Position numbers and translations under genes: made by a program
The notes under the pieces: model-generated
Told to the model about the DNA's origin: nothing
Database searches by the model: none
What the model saw: the letters and a program-made list of their open reading frames with translations, nothing else
In this document: in pieces, positions 43,439 to 52,989 of the stretch
Layout of the letters: each line of letters begins with the position of its first letter
Numbering within the stretch: the stretch's first letter is position 1
Assembly (NCBI GenBank): GCA_045545595.1
Contig: JAZQBG010000010.1
Span: 1-64,000, forward strand
DNA length: 64,000 nt
Direction: 5' to 3'
From: SIG205 sp045545595
Lineage (GTDB): Bacteria; Bacillota_I; Bacilli_A; RF39; UBA660

Positions 43439-43462
43439 AAAAATCGATAAAATTCGATTTTT
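43439..43462 (+). terminator. terminator of dnaN
   Basis: AAAAATCGA/TCGATTTTT stem followed by more Ts. Confidence 0.8.
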
Positions 43463-43542
43463 TTTTATGATAAAAGAGTATTTGAACAGATTTTAGTTGA
43501 TATAATTAGTGTAACTAAAATTTGGGACTGGGGGTGAAAGTT

Positions 43543-43989
43543 ATGATGAATTATGAAATTTGTGAAGATACTTTAGCAATTCTTCCATTTGAAACAGGAA
43601 GATCTAGAGTTATTGAAACACATGGTGAGTTAATAATTAATAAGACGCCAATGGAAATTATAGAAGATAGTTGCCTATATTTTGGTAGTTCTTATGATGG
43701 AAGACATACTGCTACTAAATATTTATTAGGAATATCATATAAGTCTCCTATAATAATAGAAGAGAGTAGAAATATTATTTTCTTTCCAACTAACTCACCA
43801 AGACAATATGATTGTTGTTGGATATCACTAAGAAATATAATGGATTACAAAAGAAAGCATAATCGTTCAATTATTTGTTTTGATAATGGTAAACAAATTC
43901 TATTAAATATTTCTTATGGTTCACTCGATAATCAAATATTAAGAGCAACTCGCTTAGAATCAGTAATAAGAAATAAAAAAATAGGCTAA
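43543..43989 (+). CDS. comK: ComK-like competence regulator
   Basis: A 148-residue protein that follows the ComK pattern end to end: a starting hydrophobic block (DTLAILPFE), SCLYFGSSYDGRHTATKYLL, SYKSPIIIEESRNIIFFPTN, CCWISLRNI and NISYGSLDNQILRATRL. ComK is the master activator of competence genes in Bacillus and binds paired AT boxes. It is shorter at the C-terminus than B. subtilis ComK, which has a degradation tail. I start at 43543, 7 bases after GGGGGTG; a TTG at 43522 is unlikely. Between dnaN and recF the S4-domain gene yaaA is usual, so this placement is odd. Confidence 0.8.
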   Translation: MMNYEICEDTLAILPFETGRSRVIETHGELIINKTPMEIIEDSCLYFGSSYDGRHTATKYLLGISYKSPIIIEESRNIIFFPTNSPRQYDCCWISLRNIMDYKRKHNRSIICFDNGKQILLNISYGSLDNQILRATRLESVIRNKKIG

Positions 43990-44004
43990 AATGCTTATTT
44001 TTTT
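43975..44004 (+). terminator. terminator of the comK-like gene
   Basis: AAAAAATAGGC/GCTTATTTTTT stem with one G-U pair. The stop codon is in the loop. Confidence 0.75.
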
Positions 44005-44027
44005 ACTTTTAAGGTGAATTTTGTGGT

Positions 44028-44036
44028 ATAATTAAA
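44028..44036 (+). promoter_or_regulatory. extended -10 promoter of recF-gyrB-gyrA
   Basis: TGGTATAAT with no good -35, upstream of recF. A short frame MLKKMMLK begins after AAAGGTGG and its stop overlaps the recF ATG (ATGA). Confidence 0.5.
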
Positions 44037-44098
44037 ATACGTATAGGAGTATTAATTATATACAAAGGTGGTTTTATGCTGAAGAAAATGATGTTAAA

Positions 44099-45220
44099 AT
44101 GATTTTAAGTGATATTTCACTAATTAATTTTAGAAATTATGATAAGTTAAATCTTGAACTTTGTGACAACGTTAATATTCTTATAGGAAATAATGCCCAA
44201 GGTAAGACTAATATATTAGAATCAATTTATGTTTTAGGAATTACAAAATCTCATAGGTCATTGATTGATAATAATTTGATTAAAAATGATGAGAATTTTT
44301 GTAAAATAAAAGGTAATATAAAGATTAATAATATATATAGAAAGCTAGAGTTTTTTTTATCTGGTAAAGAAAAAAAGGTATTTATTAATAAAAATCAGAT
44401 AAAAAAACTTACAGATTATATTTCAAAATTCAATATTATTATTTTTACACCTGATGATTTGGAATTAATAAAAGGATCACCAAATACTAGAAGAAAATTT
44501 TTAAATATTGAAATAGGGCAGATTGATAACAAATATCTTAATATAGTCAATGATTATAATAAACTATTAAAAAACAGAAACGAATTTTTAAAAAGATTAA
44601 ATATTAATTCTAGTTCTGAATTAAGATATTTAGAAGTTTTAAATGAAAAGATAATAGAAAAGGCAGTATATATTTATGAAAAAAGATTTGAATTTATAGA
44701 ATATATCAATTCAAATTTATCAAATATATATTCTGATATTACAAATAATGGTAATTTGAGTATTAAATATATTCATAATTTAAATATTGATACTTTTAAC
44801 AAAGAAAAAATAATTAATCTATTTAAAGATAAGTTTAAAAATAATTTAAATAGAGAAATAATTTTGGGAACAACATTATTTGGGCCTCATAAGGATGATT
44901 TTTCTTTTATAAATGGTAATAATGATATGAAATATTATGGTTCACAGGGCCAACAAAGAAGTGCAGTATTGGCACTAAAATTGTCGGAAATTGAAATATT
45001 TAAAGAAAAAACAAAAGAAAATCCTATATTATTATTAGATGATATTTTTAGTGAACTAGATGATATTAAGAAAAATAATGTTATTAAATATATTAAAAGT
45101 GGAATTCAAACAATTATAACAACTACTGATTTAAACCAAATAAATGAAGAATTGTTAGAAGATTCATTTATATATAAGATAGATAATGGACAAGTAGAAA
45201 GGCAAACGGTGAGAAAATGA
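44099..45220 (+). CDS. recF: DNA repair and recombination protein RecF
   Basis: A 373-residue SMC-like ATPase that loads RecA at gaps. Walker A GNNAQGKTN (30-38), ABC signature SQGQQRSAVLALKL and Walker B LLLDDIFSELD. Its stop overlaps the gyrB start by four bases. Confidence 0.97.
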   Translation: MILSDISLINFRNYDKLNLELCDNVNILIGNNAQGKTNILESIYVLGITKSHRSLIDNNLIKNDENFCKIKGNIKINNIYRKLEFFLSGKEKKVFINKNQIKKLTDYISKFNIIIFTPDDLELIKGSPNTRRKFLNIEIGQIDNKYLNIVNDYNKLLKNRNEFLKRLNINSSSELRYLEVLNEKIIEKAVYIYEKRFEFIEYINSNLSNIYSDITNNGNLSIKYIHNLNIDTFNKEKIINLFKDKFKNNLNREIILGTTLFGPHKDDFSFINGNNDMKYYGSQGQQRSAVLALKLSEIEIFKEKTKENPILLLDDIFSELDDIKKNNVIKYIKSGIQTIITTTDLNQINEELLEDSFIYKIDNGQVERQTVRK

Positions 45221-47136
45221 ACGAACAACATTATGATGCATCCGATATACAAGTACTAGAGGGATTAGAAGCTGTAAGAAAAAGACCTGGTATGTATATT
45301 GGTAGTACAAGTGTGAGAGGGCTTCACCATTTAGTATGGGAAATTGTGGATAATGCAATAGATGAAGCACTTGCTGGATATTGTGATGATATTGAAGTTA
45401 TTATAAATCCAGATAATTCAGTTACAGTAAAAGATGATGGACGTGGTATTCCAGTAGGAATTCATAAAAAAACAGGTTTATCAACAGTAGAAACAGTATA
45501 TACAGTATTACATGCTGGTGGTAAATTTGGTGGTGGAGGATACAAGGTATCTGGTGGTCTACATGGTGTTGGTGCATCTGTAGTTAACGCCTTAAGTGAT
45601 TGGGTAGAAGTAAAAGTTTACCAAGATAGTAAAATCCATATGGTTAGATTTGAAAAAGGTGGGCATACAGTAAGTCCTTTAGCAGTAATAGGGGAATGTT
45701 CACCTGAAAGAACTGGTACAACAGTTACATTTAAACCAGATCCAGAAATATTTACTGAAACTACAATATTTGATTATGAAACTCTAAAAACGAGAATTAG
45801 GGAATTAGCATTTTTAAATAAAGGTCTTAGAATTATACTATGTGATGATAGACCTAATCAAAAACAAAAAGAAGAATTTGTGTATGAAGGTGGAATTAGT
45901 GCTTATGTTGAGCTATTAAATCAAAATAAAACACCAATACATGAAGAAATAGTACATTTAGAAGGAAAAGAAGATGATATTACTCTTGAAGTAGCGCTTC
46001 AATATAACTCTAGTTATACTTCTAATGTATATTCATTCGCTAATAATATTAATACACATGAAGGTGGAACACATGAAGATGGAGTTAAGCAAGCTTTAAC
46101 AAGAATAATAAATAATTATGCAAGAAATCAAAAGTTATTAAAGGATAATGATGAAAACTTAACAGGTGAAGATGTTAGAGAAGGTTTAACTATGATTGTT
46201 TCTTGTAAAATTTCAGAACCACAATTTGAAGGACAAACTAAGACAAAATTAGGAAACAGTGAAGTTAAAAAGATAGCATCCAATGTCTTTAGTGAAGGAT
46301 TCGAAAGATTCTTAATGGAAAATCCTGCATCTGCTAAATTAATAATAGAAAAATGTATGACTGCATCTCGTGCACGTCTTGCTGCTAAGAAAGCTCGTGA
46401 AATGACAAGACGTAAAGGTGATTTAGATGTTACCAATTTCTATGGAAAACTTGCAGACTGTAAAAGTAAAGATGCTAGTGTTTCTGAAATATTCCTAGTG
46501 GAAGGGGATTCTGCGGGTGGTTCTGCAATAAAAGGTAGAGATGGTATGACGCAAGCAATTCTACCTTTAAGAGGAAAAATCTTAAATGTTGAAAAAGCTA
46601 GATTAGATCGTGCTTTATCTAATGAAGAAATTAGAACAATCATTACTGCATTTGGTACAGGAATAGGTGAAGATTTTAATTTAAGTAAGTTGAGATATAA
46701 TAAAATTATAATAATGACCGATGCCGATGTTGATGGTAGTCACATTAGAGTACTTTTATTAACTTTATTCTATAGATTCTTTAAACCTATCGTAGAAGCA
46801 GGTCATGTATATGCTGCTCAACCACCATTGTATGTTATCAAACATGGTAAAACTATTAAATATGTTCTTGATAATAAAGAACGTGATGAATACTTAAAAA
46901 CATTATCTCCAAATACTAAATATGATATAGCACGTATGAAAGGGTTAGGGGAAATGGATGCAGAAGAATTAAATGAAACAACAATGGATATTAATAAGAG
47001 AATATTAAGACAAATAACAGTAGAAGATACGATGGCAGCAGATGATGTTTTCTCTAAATTAATGGGAGAGGAAGTTGAACCTCGTCGTGAGTTTATCGAG
47101 AAAAATGCTACATATGTTGAGAATTTGGATGTTTAG
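45217..47136 (+). CDS. gyrB: DNA gyrase subunit B
   Basis: A 639-residue GyrB. The GHKL ATPase has EIVDNAIDEALAG and GGLHGVGASVVNALS; the TOPRIM domain has LVEGDSAGGSA and MTDADVDGSHI. With GyrA it adds negative supercoils. Starts inside the recF stop (ATGA), so translation is coupled. Confidence 0.98.
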   Translation: MNEQHYDASDIQVLEGLEAVRKRPGMYIGSTSVRGLHHLVWEIVDNAIDEALAGYCDDIEVIINPDNSVTVKDDGRGIPVGIHKKTGLSTVETVYTVLHAGGKFGGGGYKVSGGLHGVGASVVNALSDWVEVKVYQDSKIHMVRFEKGGHTVSPLAVIGECSPERTGTTVTFKPDPEIFTETTIFDYETLKTRIRELAFLNKGLRIILCDDRPNQKQKEEFVYEGGISAYVELLNQNKTPIHEEIVHLEGKEDDITLEVALQYNSSYTSNVYSFANNINTHEGGTHEDGVKQALTRIINNYARNQKLLKDNDENLTGEDVREGLTMIVSCKISEPQFEGQTKTKLGNSEVKKIASNVFSEGFERFLMENPASAKLIIEKCMTASRARLAAKKAREMTRRKGDLDVTNFYGKLADCKSKDASVSEIFLVEGDSAGGSAIKGRDGMTQAILPLRGKILNVEKARLDRALSNEEIRTIITAFGTGIGEDFNLSKLRYNKIIIMTDADVDGSHIRVLLLTLFYRFFKPIVEAGHVYAAQPPLYVIKHGKTIKYVLDNKERDEYLKTLSPNTKYDIARMKGLGEMDAEELNETTMDINKRILRQITVEDTMAADDVFSKLMGEEVEPRREFIEKNATYVENLDV

Positions 47137-47147
47137 GAGGTTTTTAA

Positions 47148-49604
47148 ATGGACAGATTAGAAAAAAATAATATAGTAAAAGAAGTCAGAGATTCATTTTT
47201 AGACTATTCCATGAGTGTTATTGTAGCGCGTGCATTACCTGATTTAAGAGATGGTTTAAAACCAGTTCATCGTCGTATTTTATATTCAATGTATGAATCT
47301 GGTTATACTCCTGATAAGCCACACAAAAAAAGTGCGAGAATTGTTGGGGATGTAATGGGGAAATACCATCCTCATGGGGATTCAAGTATCTATGAAGCAA
47401 TGGTTCGTATGGCACAAGACTTCAGTTATAGATATGAATTAGTTGATGGACATGGTAACTTTGGTAATATCGAAGGTTATGGAGCTGCAGCGATGCGTTA
47501 TACGGAATCAAGATTATCAAAGATTTCGCTAGAATTACTTAGAAATATAAATAAAAACACTGTTGATTTCAGTCCTAATTTTGATGAATCAGAAAACGAA
47601 CCTAAAGTTTTACCTTCAAGATTCCCAAATATCCTAGTAAATGGAACAATGGGGATTGCAGTAGGTATGGCAACAAATATTCCACCACATAACTTAGGTG
47701 AAGTAATTGATGGATGTGTTGCATATATTGATAATCCAGATATTGACGTAGATGGATTAATGAAGTTTATTAAAGGTCCAGATTTTCCTACAGGTGCAAC
47801 AATTCTAGGAAATAGTGGAATTAAAAAAGCCTACGAAACAGGTAGAGGAACTATAACAATTCGAAGTAGAGCTAGAATTGAAGAAAAAAATGGAAGACAA
47901 TATATTATTATTGATGAAGTTCCTTATAATGTTAATACTTTGGAATTAAAGAATAAAGTTGCTGAATTAGTTCACAACAAAGTAATTGATGGTATTACTG
48001 ATTACCATTCAGATTTAAAAGATGGTATTAAAATAACTATAACTCTTAGAAAAGATGCTAATGCTCAAGTTATTTTAAATAAATTATATAAACATACATC
48101 TTTCCAAGTGAATTACGGAATTATCTTCTTAATGTTAGACCAAGGTGTACCTAAAACATTAGGATTAAAAGATATTATTTCTAAATATATTGATTTCCAA
48201 AAAGAAATAATTATTAGAAGAACACAATTTGATTTAGATAAAGCAGAAAAAAGAGTTCATATTTTAGAAGGTTTAAAAATTGCTTTAGATAATATTGATG
48301 AAGTTATTAAATTAATCAGGGGTTCTAAATCTGATGAAGAAGCTAAAAATGGACTTATGGAAAAATTTGGTTTATCCGATGCTCAAGCTAATGCAATTCT
48401 TGAAATGAAATTAAGAAGATTGACTGGATTAGAAAGAGATAAAATTGAAGAAGAATTAAAAGAATTGTTAGAATTGATTGCAGAGTTAAAATCAATCCTA
48501 GCTTCTGAACAAAAAGTATTAGCTATAATCAAAGATGAATTACTAGAAATCAAAGAAAAATATGGTGATGAAAGAAGAACAAGTATTGATATGACAGCTA
48601 TTGAATATATTGAAGACGAATCACTAATACCTGAAGAAAATATTATTATTGCTTTAACTAAAAACGGTTATATTAAACGTACAACTTCAGATACTTTCAA
48701 AGCTCAAAGAAGAGGTGGAGTTGGTATAAAAGGTATGGCAACTAATGAGGAAGACTACGTAGAACATATTATTAATTTATCAACTCATGACTATTTATTA
48801 TTCTTTACTAATAAAGGTAAAGTATATAGAATGAAGGGATATGAGGTACCAGAATTTAGCAGACAATCAAAAGGTTTACCAATTGTTAATTTATTATCTA
48901 TAGATAAAGATGAATACGTTAATACAATGCTAATGGTTGGTGACAAAAACGAAGAAAATAAATATTTGCTATTTGTTACTAAACATGGTGTCGTTAAGAA
49001 GACTGAACTTTCTGAATTTGATAATATTAGAAATAACGGTAAGATTGCAATAACATTAAAAGAAAATGATGAACTAATAAGTGTTAAAAAGACATCTGGA
49101 GAAAATTACGTTTTAATTGGTTCTAATTTGGGTCGTATGGTAAGATTCAACGAATCTGAAGTTAGAATAATGGGTAGAACTGCTTCTGGTGTTAGAGGTA
49201 TTAGTTTAGAAGATGATGGATTCTGTGTAGGCGCTGAAATATCAAACAATGATGATGAAATATTGATTGTAACTGAAAAAGGTTATGGAAAAAGAACTAA
49301 TGTCGATGAGTTCAGACAAACTAAGAGAGGTAGCAAAGGTGTTAAATCATTAAATGTTACAGAAAAGAATGGTACAATAGTTTCGTTCAAAATAGTTAAT
49401 GGTGATGAAGATTTAATGATAATTACTGATAACGGAATTATTATTAGATTGCCAATTGATCAAGTATCTTTAATGGGTAGAGTTACACAAGGTGTTAGAT
49501 TAATTAATTTAAAAGAAAACCAAAAAGTATCTACTGTAACTAAGATTCAAAAGGAATCTGAAGAAGAAAATAATGATTTAGAAGAAGTAAAAGAAGAACG
49601 ATAG
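47148..49604 (+). CDS. gyrA: DNA gyrase subunit A
   Basis: An 818-residue GyrA. The quinolone-resistance region around HPHGDSSIYEA and the active-site Tyr in AAAMRYTESRL are present. The C-terminal pinwheel domain carries QRRGGVGIKG, the GyrA-box, which separates gyrase from topoisomerase IV. The tail is acidic (EEENNDLEEVKEE). Confidence 0.98.
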   Translation: MDRLEKNNIVKEVRDSFLDYSMSVIVARALPDLRDGLKPVHRRILYSMYESGYTPDKPHKKSARIVGDVMGKYHPHGDSSIYEAMVRMAQDFSYRYELVDGHGNFGNIEGYGAAAMRYTESRLSKISLELLRNINKNTVDFSPNFDESENEPKVLPSRFPNILVNGTMGIAVGMATNIPPHNLGEVIDGCVAYIDNPDIDVDGLMKFIKGPDFPTGATILGNSGIKKAYETGRGTITIRSRARIEEKNGRQYIIIDEVPYNVNTLELKNKVAELVHNKVIDGITDYHSDLKDGIKITITLRKDANAQVILNKLYKHTSFQVNYGIIFLMLDQGVPKTLGLKDIISKYIDFQKEIIIRRTQFDLDKAEKRVHILEGLKIALDNIDEVIKLIRGSKSDEEAKNGLMEKFGLSDAQANAILEMKLRRLTGLERDKIEEELKELLELIAELKSILASEQKVLAIIKDELLEIKEKYGDERRTSIDMTAIEYIEDESLIPEENIIIALTKNGYIKRTTSDTFKAQRRGGVGIKGMATNEEDYVEHIINLSTHDYLLFFTNKGKVYRMKGYEVPEFSRQSKGLPIVNLLSIDKDEYVNTMLMVGDKNEENKYLLFVTKHGVVKKTELSEFDNIRNNGKIAITLKENDELISVKKTSGENYVLIGSNLGRMVRFNESEVRIMGRTASGVRGISLEDDGFCVGAEISNNDDEILIVTEKGYGKRTNVDEFRQTKRGSKGVKSLNVTEKNGTIVSFKIVNGDEDLMIITDNGIIIRLPIDQVSLMGRVTQGVRLINLKENQKVSTVTKIQKESEEENNDLEEVKEER

Positions 49605-49618
49605 CGTTCTTCTTTTTA
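49590..49618 (+). terminator. terminator of gyrA
   Basis: Perfect AAAGAAGAACG/CGTTCTTCTTT stem with loop ATAG (the stop codon) and a T-run. Confidence 0.9.
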
Positions 49619-50281
49619 TGTTCCACGTGAAACATAAGATAGCATTTAAAACAATGTTCCACGTGGAACATTAATAAAAAAGATTATTAATTTGGTTAAT
49701 ATATTTTGTTTGGCACCTCAAAATATAATTATTGTTAATGATTAGTTATACATACACCAATGTTTCACGTGGAACATTGGTAATGAAGTATTAATAACTT
49801 AAATAACATTATTAACAAAATCATTTAATTTCTTATTAATAAATTGATTTTTAAATTTGATATCAAGTCTTAATTAATTAAAATAATAATTATTTTAATT
49901 TTATATTAAATATATAATTAATTATAGTTAATTTTAAAAAACTATGTTTCACGTGAAACGTAGGTAGTAATTTCATATTAACGAATAATTTAATAATTAA
50001 TTTTATTTAATTCTTTATTAAATTAAAAAATAAAACAATATTCATATTTAGAAAACAATATAGGTGGATATTTGTTTAAATGATTACTGAAAACACGTAA
50101 TGTTCCACGTGAAACATTACTATTTTGTTTTTTTATAAGATAATAATGATTATTAATAATGAATTATATGTTATGGTATCCACATACACTCATAATTTGT
50201 ATATTTTTAATGTTTCACGTGAAACATTGAATGATAAATGACGACAAAATTAAATATATAATCTATGTTTCACGTGAAACA
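49619..50281. repeat. parS: cluster of seven parS centromere sites
   Basis: Seven 16-bp sites of the parS form TGTTNCACGTGRAACA at 49619-49634, 49655-49670, 49761-49776, 49945-49960 (last base G), 50101-50116, 50211-50226 and 50266-50281. Centre spacings are 36, 106, 184, 156, 110 and 55 bp. The DNA between them is almost pure A/T with no gene. In other bacteria ParB (Spo0J) loads here and spreads, and recruits SMC. The parAB genes are not in this window. The site at 49655 is a perfect palindrome. Confidence 0.93.
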
Positions 50282-50292
50282 TAGATAAAATG

Positions 50293-50322
50293 TTGCATCA
50301 AAATACTAAGTTGTATTATAAT
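50293..50322 (+). promoter_or_regulatory. promoter of the SRP RNA
   Basis: TTGCAT (50293-50298), 18-base spacer, TATAAT (50317-50322). It overlaps no parS site but starts 12 bases after the last one. Confidence 0.75.
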
Positions 50323-50328
50323 ATTCAT

Positions 50329-50406
50329 GCACAACAAATATGTTGGAAACAGGTCAGGATTGGAAGATAGCAGCCTTAACAACCTCTATTTGTGTGTGCT
50401 TTTTTT
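50329..50406 (+). ncRNA. ffs: signal recognition particle RNA, short (4.5S) form
   Basis: The conserved SRP helix 8 is plain: GGTCAGG, the tetraloop GGAAG, and the asymmetric-loop strand ATAGCAGCC (about 50352-50375). The ends GCACAACAAATA and TATTTGTGTGTGC pair into the closing stem, and a T7 run at 50400-50406 ends the transcript. The length is about 78 nt, so there is no Alu domain; spore-forming Bacilli usually have a 270-nt form. It lies before tadA-dnaX, as scr does in B. subtilis. Confidence 0.92.
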
Positions 50407-50421
50407 ATGGAGTTGATAATT

Positions 50422-50865
50422 ATGAATGAAAAAGAATATAAAAAAATCCAAAAATTATGTAATAAAGCTATAAAAATAGATTGTGTTCCTGTTGGCGCAA
50501 TAGTAGTGCTAAATGGAAAAATAATAGGTAGAGGATATAATAAAAAAGAAAAAACGAATAATCCGTTGGATCATGCAGAAATAATCGCAATTAGAAATGC
50601 AACAAAAAAACTTAAAAGTTGGAATTTAAGTAAATGTAAATTGATTGTTAGTATGATTCCGTGTGAAATGTGCAAAAAAGTAATATTTGAAGCTAGAATT
50701 AAACAGATATTCTATATTGTAGATAACCAAAATGAAAAAACTAAGTCATTAAAAGACAAAAAAATAACAAATTTCCAAAAGATTAACGAACGCATGTACG
50801 AAGAAGAAAATATTCATATGTTAAAAGATTTTTTTTCTAAAAAAAGAGTAAAAGGTATTCGATAA
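50422..50865 (+). CDS. tadA: tRNA-specific adenosine deaminase
   Basis: A 147-residue zinc deaminase that converts A34 to inosine in tRNA-Arg. Catalytic motif DHAEIIAI and zinc motif PCEMC are both present. I start at 50422, 9 bases after GGAG. Just behind the SRP RNA. Confidence 0.93.
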   Translation: MNEKEYKKIQKLCNKAIKIDCVPVGAIVVLNGKIIGRGYNKKEKTNNPLDHAEIIAIRNATKKLKSWNLSKCKLIVSMIPCEMCKKVIFEARIKQIFYIVDNQNEKTKSLKDKKITNFQKINERMYEEENIHMLKDFFSKKRVKGIR

Positions 50866-50877
50866 ATTTTGGGTTCG

Positions 50878-50886
50878 TGTTATAAT
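50878..50886 (+). promoter_or_regulatory. extended -10 promoter of dnaX
   Basis: TGTTATAAT after the tadA stop, 30 bases before dnaX, with no clear -35. Confidence 0.5.
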
Positions 50887-50916
50887 TGAAATATACAACA
50901 AGATTGGGGTGTTATT

Positions 50917-52656
50917 ATGTATCAAGCTTTATATAGAAAATATAGACCAAGTAATTTTGATGAGGTAATTGGACAAGATGTAATAAAGAAAACAATTGTA
51001 AATGAAATAAATAATAATAAGGTATCACATGCTTATTTATTTTGTGGACCAAGGGGTACAGGTAAAACAAGTATTGCAAAACTTATCGCAAAACTTATAA
51101 ATTGTGAAAATCAAAATAATGGTATTCCTTGTGAACAATGTCAAAGTTGCTTATCTCATAAAAATAATGTTGATATTATTGAAATAGACGCAGCCTCAAA
51201 TAACGGAGTAGATGAAATAAGAGAACTTAGAAATAAAGTGAATTTGCTACCAGCAAACTCTAAGTATAAAATATATATAATCGATGAAGTTCATATGTTA
51301 TCAATAGGTGCATTCAACGCATTATTAAAAACACTTGAAGAACCACCTGCACATGTTGTTTTTATTTTGGCTACAACAGAAATAAATAAGATACCAATAA
51401 CAATAGTATCCAGATGTCAAAGATTTGATTTTAATAAAATTTCAATTAAAAAAATATTTGAAAGATTAAAGAAAATATCAGAAAAAGAAAATATAAAAAT
51501 TACTGATGAAGCATTAGAGGAAATAAGTAGTTTAACTGATGGTGGACTAAGAGATGCAATAGGATTGTTGGATAAAGCTATTGCTTATACTAATGATGAA
51601 ATAACTGCTGAAATCATACATGAAATAAATTATAGTGTTACTAAAAGTGATATAAAGAAAGTAGTAACTTGTGTTTATGAAAATAATATAAAAGAATATA
51701 TTGAGCTGATAGACTCACTAGATGACAAAGGAAAAGATTTAAATAAATTAGTCGATGAAATGATGTTGTATCTAAGAAATATACTTATTGATGAAGATAA
51801 TAGCTTAGAAATTGATAAGAAAATTGTTTTAGAATATATAAATCAATTAAATGAAGTATCTTCCAAAATGAAAAATACAAATTATCCAAAGATAATTTTA
51901 GAAACTTTTATAATAAGTGTTAATAAAGATTCAAATTCAATAATAAAGAAAGAGTTACTAGTAAAACCGATGGATGAAGATAATATAAAATCGACTGTTG
52001 AAGAAAAAACTGAAACTGAAAATACTTTAGTACAAGAAGAATCAAAAATTAATGAGAATAATTATCAAGAAGAAGTGTCAAATGTTTTTGTTGAAAATGC
52101 TGAAATTAATAATCAAAATAAAAATATCGTTAATGATAATGTTTCTCAATATAATTCTCCTGCTATTGAAATAGAAGTGATAGAAGATATTGATAAATTA
52201 AAAAAAGTAAGAGCAAATAATTGCCTTTGCAATGCTGATAAAAATTTATTAAATAATCTTAAAAATGAATGGAGAAAAATTTCAGAATATTCTGTTAATC
52301 AGGTTTATGGTGTAGCAGCAGGTATGCTTTTAGATAGTACACTTACTGTTGCATCAGACAAAGAATTATTAGTTGTATTTCCTTATGAATCAATGGCAGA
52401 TAGAGCTAATAGTTTAATACCAAGAATAGAAGAAATATTAAAGATGACTTTTAATGTTGAATATAAGTTTATTGCATTAGATGAATCAGAATGGAATAAA
52501 TTTAAATCAGCCTATATTAAAAGTATCAAGAATAATAAAAAATATAGTTATATCGAAGAAAATGCAGATTATGATAAATTATTCAATAAAAAAGATGATA
52601 TAATAGTAGACCAAGCACTAGAATTCTTTGGAAATAGTGTGGTTCAAGTAATATAG
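50917..52656 (+). CDS. dnaX: DNA polymerase III gamma/tau subunit
   Basis: A 579-residue clamp-loader ATPase. Walker A GPRGTGKTSIAK, a four-cysteine zinc module (CENQ..CEQCQSC), DEVHMLS and the SRC sensor in VSRCQRF. Beyond residue 350 there is a polar linker and a tau-like C-terminal domain. I see no slippery sequence that would suggest a separate gamma product. First of dnaX-ebfC-recR-bofA. Confidence 0.97.
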   Translation: MYQALYRKYRPSNFDEVIGQDVIKKTIVNEINNNKVSHAYLFCGPRGTGKTSIAKLIAKLINCENQNNGIPCEQCQSCLSHKNNVDIIEIDAASNNGVDEIRELRNKVNLLPANSKYKIYIIDEVHMLSIGAFNALLKTLEEPPAHVVFILATTEINKIPITIVSRCQRFDFNKISIKKIFERLKKISEKENIKITDEALEEISSLTDGGLRDAIGLLDKAIAYTNDEITAEIIHEINYSVTKSDIKKVVTCVYENNIKEYIELIDSLDDKGKDLNKLVDEMMLYLRNILIDEDNSLEIDKKIVLEYINQLNEVSSKMKNTNYPKIILETFIISVNKDSNSIIKKELLVKPMDEDNIKSTVEEKTETENTLVQEESKINENNYQEEVSNVFVENAEINNQNKNIVNDNVSQYNSPAIEIEVIEDIDKLKKVRANNCLCNADKNLLNNLKNEWRKISEYSVNQVYGVAAGMLLDSTLTVASDKELLVVFPYESMADRANSLIPRIEEILKMTFNVEYKFIALDESEWNKFKSAYIKSIKNNKKYSYIEENADYDKLFNKKDDIIVDQALEFFGNSVVQVI

Positions 52657-52669
52657 AGGAGAGATAATA

Positions 52670-52969
52670 ATGAATATACAAGCATTAATGAAACAAGCAC
52701 AAAAAATGCAAAACGATGTATTAAAATCAAAAGAAGAAATAAATAAGAAAATATTTGAAGAAAAGTATTCTTCTGTAACAGTTCAAGTAAATGGCGCAAA
52801 AGAAATCCAAAAGATTGAAATTGATAAAGATATCGAATTAGAAAAAGACGATATTGAAATGTTAGAAGATACAATTATGATAGCGATTAATAACGCTTTT
52901 AAAAAAGTTGATGCTGAAACAGAAAAAACGTTAGGAAAATATGGTCAAGGTTTAACAGGATTAATGTAA
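52670..52969 (+). CDS. ebfC: YbaB/EbfC nucleoid-associated protein
   Basis: A 99-residue DNA-binding dimer of the YbaB family: MNIQALMKQAQKMQNDVLK at the start and LGKYGQGLTGLM at the end. Between dnaX and recR, the conserved order. Confidence 0.95.
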   Translation: MNIQALMKQAQKMQNDVLKSKEEINKKIFEEKYSSVTVQVNGAKEIQKIEIDKDIELEKDDIEMLEDTIMIAINNAFKKVDAETEKTLGKYGQGLTGLM

Positions 52970-52989
52970 TTAGCAAAGAGTGATGTTGT

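Noticed and set aside
49619..50281. CRISPR array
   Set aside because: Repeats are 16-bp near-palindromes with irregular A/T spacers of 20-168 bases; they match parS, and no cas gene is near.
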